Positions 58,153-64,000 of a DNA stretch of 64,000 nt are shown one piece after another. The notes under the pieces are model-generated. The model did no database searches, was not told the DNA's origin, and saw only the letters and a list, made by a program, of their open reading frames with translations. Positions within the stretch are counted from its first letter, which is position 1. The number at the start of each line of letters is the position of its first letter. The translations under genes and the position numbers were made by a program. Source of the DNA: Ophioceras dolichostomum (Eukaryota; Ascomycota; Sordariomycetes; Magnaporthales; Ophioceraceae); contig PYST01000009.1 in NCBI GenBank assembly GCA_003049485.1, positions 186,001 through 250,000 on the forward strand. The letters are read 5' to 3'.

Positions 58153-58231
58153 TAAATCAGATTTTGTATAAGAATGTTCATCTCAAGCCAGAAGCAAGAT
58201 CAAACAGTGTGAATAACGAATCATCATTTTA
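58153..58231 (-). ncRNA. C/D-box snoRNA candidate, target not recognised
   Basis: Perfect box C ATGATGA at 58227-58221 and box D CTGA at 58160-58157, closed by a TAAA/TTTA terminal stem, 79 bases in all. A C'-like GAGATGA lies in the middle. The sequence complementary to the D-box guide would begin ATTTTGTATAAGAATG, and I do not recognise it in rRNA. It may guide another RNA or use its D' guide. Confidence 0.65.
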
Positions 58232-58657
58232 CCAAGCTGGAAGCTGTTTGGGGGCGCATATTGGGAGACAAGCTCGCTGGAAGGAGCGTATTGTTGTTAC
58301 CTGGCCCGAGCCGCAAGGGTTAGCATAGGATCCTAGGGAGGCAACTGAAGCACGCAGCCGCGTTGAACAAAAGAAGCTCCAGCATATAGAATCAGGTGAC
58401 GAAGCCTCATCAATAGCACCAATCCTGAACCTCCCCACAGGATGTACAGTCCTGCTTTTGACGGTGAGGCACAGACAGGGCTCGATTATGACCGCCCGTT
58501 CGTTCAAAATTTCGTCATGTAGCAGAAGTATGGGGAGACAGCCGACGCGGCAGAACGCTTCGATGTGGGTGGTTGTTTACCTAAGAGACGCAAGGGCCAG
58601 AGTTAGCACGAGAAGTTGGCCGAGTGAAGCAGGATGGAACCAAGAGCCAAGGAGGAG

Positions 58658-58749
58658 CTCAAATCAGACAAAGCAAGGCCTGTAAACAATTCCACATAGT
58701 ATTTTCGGCATGAGGAATCCCTATGTTTTTGTTCTATCATCACATTAAG
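58658..58749 (-). ncRNA. C/D-box snoRNA candidate, target not recognised
   Basis: Perfect box C GTGATGA at 58743-58737 and box D CTGA at 58667-58664, closed by a five-pair stem (CTTAA with TTGAG, one G-T pair), 92 bases. It lies inside the intron 58814-58581. The D-box guide would pair with ACAAAGCAAGGCCTGT, which I cannot place in rRNA with confidence. Confidence 0.65.
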
Positions 58750-58969
58750 AGGGGTATGGGGAAGGGGAAACGATATATGACGCTAAGACATGGAGCGGAG
58801 AGAGGTTGCCCTACCTTTTGAGATATGAAGATCGCTAAAGAAGGCCGAAGAAGCCTACGTCCAGTTGGACAAGTCGGCCATGCCACCGGGAGGAGAGAAA
58901 CTAGCCAAAGAGTTAGCATCTCGTCTGGCTCAAAAGGCTCGGGGGAGGAAGAAAAGCGTCTGCTCCAAG

Positions 58970-59053
58970 TTGCTCAGGGTAATTCTAGAGTTATGTTGTG
59001 GTCACCATGGGATGGTATGATTTGGATTGTTCGTAAAGTGTTCATCATAGCAA
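58970..59053 (-). ncRNA. C/D-box snoRNA, U45-type guide for 18S rRNA
   Basis: Box C ATGATGA at 59048-59042 and box D CTGA at 58977-58974, with a TTGC/GCAA terminal stem, 84 bases, within the intron 59088-58901. The guide next to box D is the exact complement of GGTAATTCTAGAG, a universally conserved 18S rRNA segment (13 pairs). Counting five bases from box D places the methylated residue on the second A of GGTAA, which is A159 in human 18S, the target of U45 (SNORD45). An ATGGTGA in the middle may be box C'. The call rests on motifs plus target match. Confidence 0.85.
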
Positions 59054-59100
59054 GAAGAGCAGCGAGTAGAAGAGAGGGGAGAACATACAGGTTACCTTTC

Positions 59101-59487
59101 TATCAAGTCGTCGTCGTCGTGCGAGCGTCGTGCAATTGACGAAGAGATATGGAGGAGAAGAATAAAAAGGTTGTGTGGGAAGAGCAGAATTGGTGCTGGA
59201 AAAAAGTATGGCAACGAAAAAAGGTTGTGATCCACAACTGATAGCTCAAGTTTTCGAATTATGTCAGCACAAGGTCCCTCGAATCTGATCCACTTGATTG
59301 GCTCAACCAAGATCCCCGCCGTGGCGAATGCTTTCGTGTATGTGTGGGGTAGATCCGCCAAGCACCCATTCGTCCCTAAAACCCCCGCTGGCCGTTCCGA
59401 TACCCCCGGAACTCACACCTGGACTTGACCAAACATCGAGCACGACAACAAACAGCTGGAACGCGGCCGCGACCCCCCTCAGCGACG
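59101..59487. promoter_or_regulatory. Likely shared promoter, snoRNA host (-) and Ala/Arg-rich gene (+)
   Basis: The presumed 5' end of the minus-strand snoRNA host faces the start of the plus-strand gene at 59488. A minus-strand ORF at 59361-59092 has no recognisable content and may simply be the first host exon. No specific element was identified. Confidence 0.35.
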
Positions 59488-60915
59488 ATGGCTTCCTCAG
59501 GAGGCATGTGGGCTCCAGTAGCCATGCGTGTCCTCCGGCAGGCCATCGGCACAACGGCCAAGATGTCCAAAGCGTTGAGTTCGAAGCTGGGCAGCATCGC
59601 CGTTCGCCCGCTCAACTCGCACGTTCCCATCACCGTCCGGGCCGGCCCCTACTCGACCGGCGCCGGCGGGCAACCCATCCACCCACTCGCCCTCTTACGC
59701 CAGCAGAAACAGCGAACGGCCCTTCGATGGTATTCGACCGGCACTGGTGCCCGGCCCACCACCCTGCGGAACACCTTCCGCCGACTCATCAACGGCGTCG
59801 TCTCCCCCGCAACCCAACAGGCGACGCGCGTCGACCGCGCCCAGTTCCTGCGGTGGAACACCTCGCGCGCGGTGCTCCAGCACAACGGCCGCGCGCCCTT
59901 CGCGAACACCCTACGCCCCAACCTCACCGGCGGCGCCCTCCCCCGCACGGCGGGCGGCTACGCCGTCCCCGGGTCCGGCCGCGTCGGCGGCGCCCGCTAC
60001 TTCAGCCACACTCCCACCGTGCAGGCCCAGGTCGTGAACGACGTCGCGCAGGCCTTCCGCGCCTTCTGGCTGTCGGGCCAGAGGGCTCGCTTCGACGGAT
60101 ACGACGCGCGCGGGCAGAGGAAGTATCGCGCCGTCAGCGCGGTGCAGGACGACGCCTCGCGCAAGATGGCGGCCACCGCAAACAAGTTCGGCGTGCAGGC
60201 GGGGTCGTACATCGACTTCCGCGTCAGCCCGACGATCACGGCGCTCAGCCCCCTCGCCGCCGCGTTCCCCTTCGCCATGCGCGGCGATCACGAGCTGGCC
60301 GCCGCACCCTCGCTGAACAAGGACGGCCTGCTGGAGCTGCTGTCGTGCGACTTCGAGCGCACGCTCAGCGACCTCGCCGCCGTCATGAGCGACCTCAAGC
60401 GGCTCGCCGCGCTGGGCGACCTGCCCCTCCTGCTGGAGAAGAACCACGTCATCAGGGTGCGCTTCCCCGGCGTGGACGCCGAGACCGTCGTGAGGCTCTG
60501 CGAGGACCTCGAGGTGCAGCGCGGCGTCGTCGGCCAGGACGAGGACTTCGTCGACCGCGACGACCGCACGGCGCTTCGCTTCCCGTTCGCGCCCGATACC
60601 GCCGAGGCGGGCAGGGCGCTCTCGTCGCCGGCCGGGTCGCTCCGCTCCCACCAGTCGGAGCTGTCGTCTGAGCTGTCGTCTGTGCTGCTGGAGGACGCCT
60701 TCGTCGATGAGATGATGATGATGGAGGAAAACTCGTGGCTTCACTCCGCGAATGACCACCACACGGAGGAGGAGGGATGGCCGCTGTCGAGCAGCCCTGG
60801 CTGGCAACAGCACGACTCTCAGCAGCGCCAGCAGCAGCGCGTCGAGGAGTTCGACGGGCTGGAGGGCATTTACCGTTTCCTTCAGGAGTGTGACCGCGCA
60901 GCACCGCGGTTTTAA
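59488..60915 (+). CDS. Conserved fungal protein, probable mitochondrial targeting, unknown function
   Basis: A single exon of 475 residues. I use the ATG at 59488 because the frame further upstream has no ATG. The first 190 residues are basic and rich in Arg, Ala, Thr and Gly, with almost no acids (MRVLRQAIGTTAKMSKALSS, TLRNTFRRLINGVV), as in a long mitochondrial presequence. A core with RYFSHTPTVQAQVVNDVAQA and RAFWLSGQRARFDGYDARGQ follows, then IDFRVSPTITALSPL and a helical segment (DLAAVMSDLKRLAALGDLPL). The C-terminus is acidic with Gln and Met runs. From memory, relatives are sometimes named casein kinase II beta 2 subunit, but no CK2-beta CPxxC zinc motif is present (three cysteines in all), so I do not adopt that name. 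Confidence 0.75.
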   Translation: MASSGGMWAPVAMRVLRQAIGTTAKMSKALSSKLGSIAVRPLNSHVPITVRAGPYSTGAGGQPIHPLALLRQQKQRTALRWYSTGTGARPTTLRNTFRRLINGVVSPATQQATRVDRAQFLRWNTSRAVLQHNGRAPFANTLRPNLTGGALPRTAGGYAVPGSGRVGGARYFSHTPTVQAQVVNDVAQAFRAFWLSGQRARFDGYDARGQRKYRAVSAVQDDASRKMAATANKFGVQAGSYIDFRVSPTITALSPLAAAFPFAMRGDHELAAAPSLNKDGLLELLSCDFERTLSDLAAVMSDLKRLAALGDLPLLLEKNHVIRVRFPGVDAETVVRLCEDLEVQRGVVGQDEDFVDRDDRTALRFPFAPDTAEAGRALSSPAGSLRSHQSELSSELSSVLLEDAFVDEMMMMEENSWLHSANDHHTEEEGWPLSSSPGWQQHDSQQRQQQRVEEFDGLEGIYRFLQECDRAAPRF

Positions 60916-61715
60916 GCTGGGTCAGAAAGGAGTGGGCGATCCACCCACCATGGCCCTCCGGCCGCACACGCAACAGGTGCTTTTATTTGTCGAATCAAAT
61001 CGTCTTGTAAATGAAATTAGGGAATTTGACCTCGCCTCAACCTCGCCTCAATCAGGGCGGAGGGGAAGTAAGGAACAGAAGAGATTCAGTGGAGGAAACC
61101 ACACTCATTGTAGTTTTATGTCTTCCATGTTTTATATTTTGCCGCTTTCATTTCTTGCCAGCCAAAGAGCTCAGAATGCGCACAAAGGGGTGGAAGCTCC
61201 CAAATATATGACCTTTACGTCTCGGATCGACGGGATTAGGCCTGTCATCGTGGTGCCTCAGCCGCCACAGTGGACTTACTCTCACGAGACAGGAAACACT
61301 CAATCAAGTCCTGTACCTGCATTTACACGCTGCAAAGAACTATCTTTGATCTGCCCTCCCGGATCTCACGGTTCGTCTCATCATCAGGAGCTTCGGTGTC
61401 CGGTGTGGAGCTCAGGAGCATTCCCCCACAGTGTCACCCTCCCTGGGAGCCGAACCTCGGCTCCTCAACCCCACACTTCCAAGCTCTTGGAAGCACAGTC
61501 TCTCTTAGCTTGCTCTTCTCATACTTCTTCATATTTCACTCATTCACTAGAAACCTTTCTTCCTGGGAGACCTGTTCACTTTCTTTTTTTCCAGGAAGCT
61601 CTCTCCCTCTCATAAGCTCTCGACAATAGGTGAGGTAAGTGGGATTCTCATCGAGACCACAGAGCAAAGCACAAGGACTAACAGTCTCCCTAACCAGCAT
61701 ATAGAGACCGCCAAG
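60916..61715. other. Intergenic, between two plus-strand genes
   Basis: 3' flank of the Ala/Arg-rich gene and promoter/leader of the MaoC-type gene. C/T-rich near 61.5-61.6 kb. An ORF through 60752-61615 is non-coding by composition. Confidence 0.5.
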
Positions 61716-62999
61716 ATGCCCGGTCCCGGTGTTGGTCATGAGTTCGAACCTCAGGAGGTGTCGTGGCTGAAGCGCGATGTGCTTCTCTTCGCCAATTCGA
61801 TCGGCTGCAAGGCGGACGAGCTTCACTTCCTCTACGTGAGCACCTACCTACCCGCCTGTCCTGCCCCTTTTTTATTGAGGGGGGACAGCCTCGATGAGGT
61901 CCTTTCAGGGGACTCCTGGGGATTCAAAGGGCCAAGAGGAACCGACCGACTGACTAACTTCCTCCTTTGCATTTTCTCCCGCCTCTCAGGAACTGCACCC
62001 TAAATTCACAGTATTCCCAACCTATCCTATGGTCTTGCGTGAGTTTCCCTTAGAATCTAAAAGTAGTCCTCCATGTCTATGGGACCCGTCACAAAGCCAG
62101 CGCACCACCATCACATCTCCCTCTCCCGCTCTCCCACACCTCATGAACGTCGCTTGTCCACCAGCCAGTTATCAAAGTCCAACCCAACCGCCCTCCTCTG
62201 ACCCGGCCTCCCTTCCACAGCCTTCAAAACCAACTCCCAGGACGTAGTCGACTTCTACGCCTCCGAAAAAGCCGCCCCCATCCCCGGCGTGCCCGTCTTC
62301 GACCCAGCCCGCGTCGTGGACGGCCAGCGCAAGATCCAGTTCCTCAAGCCCCTGCCGACCACCTCCGCGGGCCGCAAGTTCCAGATCCGCACCAAGGTCC
62401 TCGGCGTGTACGACAAGGGCCGGCCCGGCACCGTGGTCGACACACAGACGGACCTCGTGGACGCGAACTCCTCAGAGGTCGATGTCTACGTCCGCATCAC
62501 CACCTCCTCCTTCTACGTCGCGCAGGGCAACTGGGGCGGGCCGAAGGGCCCCGCGACGCAGAACTACCCTCCCCCCGCAGACCGCAAGGCCAACCCGGAC
62601 GTGGTCTTCGAGGACGCCACCTCGCCCGAGACGCCGCTGCTGTACCGGCTGAACGGCGACTACAACCCGCTGCACGCGACGCCGGAACCCGGCGCGAAGA
62701 TGGGGTTCGGCGGCGTCATCACGCACGGCCTGTGGCAGTGGAACTCGACGTGCCACCTGCTGCTGCGGCACCTGGGCGGGTCGGACCCGGCGAACATGAA
62801 GGAGTACCAGGCGCGGTTCGCCAGCCCCGTGCGGCCCGGGGTGAAGCTGTCTACCTCGGTGTGGAGGACGGGCCAGGTCGATGCTGAAGGGTGGGAGGAC
62901 GTCAGGTTCGAGACCAAGGTCGTCGGTGGGAAGGTGTGTTTGAGCAATGGGAGGGCGCTGATGAAATGCGTTGGGAAGAAGGCGGGTGCGAAGCTGTGA
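61716..62999 (+). CDS. MaoC-type (R)-enoyl-CoA hydratase 2, peroxisomal
   Basis: Three exons, 61716-61835, 61990-62038 and 62221-62999 (315 residues). Introns are GTGAGC...CTCTCAG (phase 0) and GTGAGT...CCACAG (phase 1). The joins give ELHFLY-ELHPKFTVFPTYPMVL-PFKTNSQDVVDF. The hydratase-2 motif Y-R-L-N-G-D-Y-N-P-L-H-A-T-P, followed by GFGGVITHGLW, supplies the catalytic Asp/His pair. The layout is a double hot-dog fold like the hydratase domain of peroxisomal multifunctional enzyme 2. The protein ends A-K-L, a type 1 peroxisomal targeting signal. It probably hydrates trans-2-enoyl-CoA to (R)-3-hydroxyacyl-CoA in beta-oxidation or a related route. The exact substrate is not known. The 49-base middle exon is easy to miss. 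Confidence 0.9.
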
Positions 63000-63727
63000 G
63001 AAGCTGAATCTGAGAGAAGAAAGAGTGGTAAGAGTGAGTTGACAGGAGCCGGTCAAAAAGGGCATATTGATGGCGGAACAGTACATGTACCACTTGCTTG
63101 TATGTTTTGTATTCTTTTCGTTCAGTAAATGCTACCTACCGCTAGGTAGTCTTTCTGAGGACGCATTGCCATTAGGTAGGCCTTTGGACGAAAGCAGCAT
63201 GCTTCTCCCGCATGACGTGGAGTATACCTTTTCAGAAGTGAGAATACACAATACTGAATTCGACGTGAGATGTAGAAGGGGTATATATCAGTAGCCCAGG
63301 CTGCTTTTCCCTTCTTCCCTCCAAGAGTTTTATACTATACCCTGCGCGCTCCCCGCGCTCCCGACCGTTGCATGACGATAGGGCGACGAGCAAGTCGCCC
63401 CCCGAGTCTAATAACATACAGATTTTGGATTTCCCAAGCGCCTGCCTCATCATGTCCGTCTTTCCCCCGTCCATTCATTCTGGCGATGCGGCCTCTTGAC
63501 CTCCCAGATTCCACCGCATGTAAACATGCTATCTATCCATCGATACAAAAAAGAAAATAATGAGAAGCAAGTATTCGTTTGTGGTTTGGGTATCACCATG
63601 CAATACCATGCCATGCCATGCCACCTAACCTCCCCCCTTCTCATTGCTCTGCTCACACGACCGACCGATGAGACTTCATAACGACAAAAAGAAAACGGCA
63701 TTTTAACCATCATCATCATCATCATCA
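63000..63727. other. Intergenic, tail-to-tail
   Basis: 3' flanks of the MaoC-type gene and of the next minus-strand gene. Contains TACCTACC/AGGTAGG words at 63133-63180 and a (CAT)n tract at 63709-63730. Confidence 0.55.
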
Positions 63728-63730
63728 TCA
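63709..63730. repeat. (CAT)n trinucleotide repeat
   Basis: Seven CAT units ending at the stop codon of the following minus-strand gene, so mostly in its 3' UTR. Confidence 0.8.
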
Positions 63731-64000
63731 AAACCCATCATCCCTCGCCCCAGCCTGCATCCTCCTCATAGCATCCCTATGCGCATCCAGCATGTCGCTC
63801 CTGCGCATCATCTCATCGAACGCCCGATCAGCCCTCTCCTTCCCCACCCTCTCCGCCTCCCGCCTCGACGCCTCGGCCTCCTTCCGCCCCAGCAGCGCGC
63901 TCCTCTGCATCTCGATGTTGTGCAGCACCGCCTCGGCCGCGGCGGCCTCCTTCGCCGCCGCGGCGCCGATCTGCATCGGCATCCCCAGAGAAGGCGTTTC
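63728..64000 (-). CDS. C-terminal part of an Ala/Glu/Arg-rich helical protein (partial)
   Basis: The minus-strand frame is open from the window end to the stop at 63728 and gives the last 90 residues of a protein that continues beyond base 64000. The sequence (AAAAKEAAAAEAVLHNIEMQ, then RREAERVGKERADRAFDEMM and LDAHRDAMRRMQ) is strongly helical with heptad-like spacing, probably a coiled coil. Codon use is C/G-ending like the neighbours. The family cannot be told from this fragment. Confidence 0.65.
   Translation of the reverse strand, partial: ETPSLGMPMQIGAAAAKEAAAAEAVLHNIEMQRSALLGRKEAEASRREAERVGKERADRAFDEMMRRSDMLDAHRDAMRRMQAGARDDGF

Larger units (their letters stand above)
57701..59100 (-). 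ncRNA. Candidate non-coding snoRNA host gene with C/D-box snoRNAs in introns
   Basis: There is no credible ORF here, but the minus strand carries a series of branch-point/acceptor pairs: GCTAAC...GGCTAG (acceptor 58901), GCTAAC...CTCTTAG (58581), GCTAAC...GGCCAG (58301), GCTAAC...ATCCAG (57953), TCTAACCTAAG (57905) and CTAACTAAC...TTGCAG (57701). Donors include GTATGT at 59088 (or GTAACC at 59095) and GTAGGG at 58814. Between them lie three convincing C/D-box snoRNAs and one weaker candidate. Intronic snoRNAs in a non-coding host are known in fungi and animals. Exon limits and the transcript start (probably 59.1-59.4 kb) are not fixed. Four acceptors are followed directly by GTA (see findings). 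Confidence 0.7.

Noticed and set aside
59298..60671. 457-codon plus-strand ORF overlapping the Ala/Arg-rich gene
   Set aside because: The product is Arg/Pro/Ala low-complexity typical of an out-of-frame read of GC-rich DNA. The other frame has conserved-looking sequence.
63709..63730. (CAT)n as a coding His/Met repeat
   Set aside because: It lies at and after the stop codon of the minus-strand gene, so it is almost wholly 3' UTR.

Overview
The window is nuclear DNA of a filamentous ascomycete, most likely a Sordariomycete. Genes are intron-bearing, with GTAAGT/GTATGT/GTGAGT-type donors, a CTAAC/CTGAC branch motif close to the acceptor, and introns mostly of 50-250 bases. Coding DNA is GC-rich with C/G-ending codons and intergenic DNA is less GC-rich. 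Several proteins match the filamentous-fungal form of a family (TVP23, RAD51, L9, Nup120/160, Ppn1). There is no operon structure, CRISPR array, insertion sequence or recognisable transposon.

Layout. 0-16.5 kb: the 3' end of a penta-EF-hand gene, a metallo-beta-lactamase-fold protein (-), a zinc-finger/RING-like protein (+, 3 exons), TVP23 (-, 4 exons), a CitE-like lyase (+, 2 exons) and a signal-peptide/single-pass membrane protein (-). 16.5-20 kb holds no gene I can support. 20-30 kb: a DUF726 (TMCO4/Mil1-type) protein (-), a doubtful small gene, and vacuolar endopolyphosphatase PPN1 (-). 31-43.4 kb: glycine-cleavage T protein (-), V-ATPase subunit H (-), a second single-pass membrane protein with a 22-glycine run (+), ribosomal protein L9/uL6 (-) and retromer VPS26 (+). 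44-52.7 kb: nucleoporin Nup120/Nup160, recombinase RAD51 and a poly-Gln membrane protein, all on the minus strand. 55.9-64 kb: a PI-PLC-X-like protein (+), a short assembly gap, a non-coding snoRNA host region (-), a conserved Ala/Arg-rich protein (+), a MaoC/hydratase-2 protein with a peroxisomal C-terminus (+), and a minus-strand gene cut by the window end.

Most genes are unrelated housekeeping genes. Intron/exon structures were rebuilt by eye from splice motifs, reading frame and family conservation. Most joins keep frame exactly and restore family motifs.

The most interesting stretch is about 57.7-59.1 kb on the minus strand. It has no credible ORF but carries repeated branch-point/acceptor signals and three well-formed plus one weaker C/D-box snoRNA candidates. 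One has a 13-base guide matching 18S rRNA GGTAATTCTAGAG, which by the D-box+5 rule targets the adenosine equivalent to human 18S A159 (a U45-type guide). Four of its five acceptors are followed at once by GTA, so the introns may lie back to back, with zero-length exons or recursive splicing.
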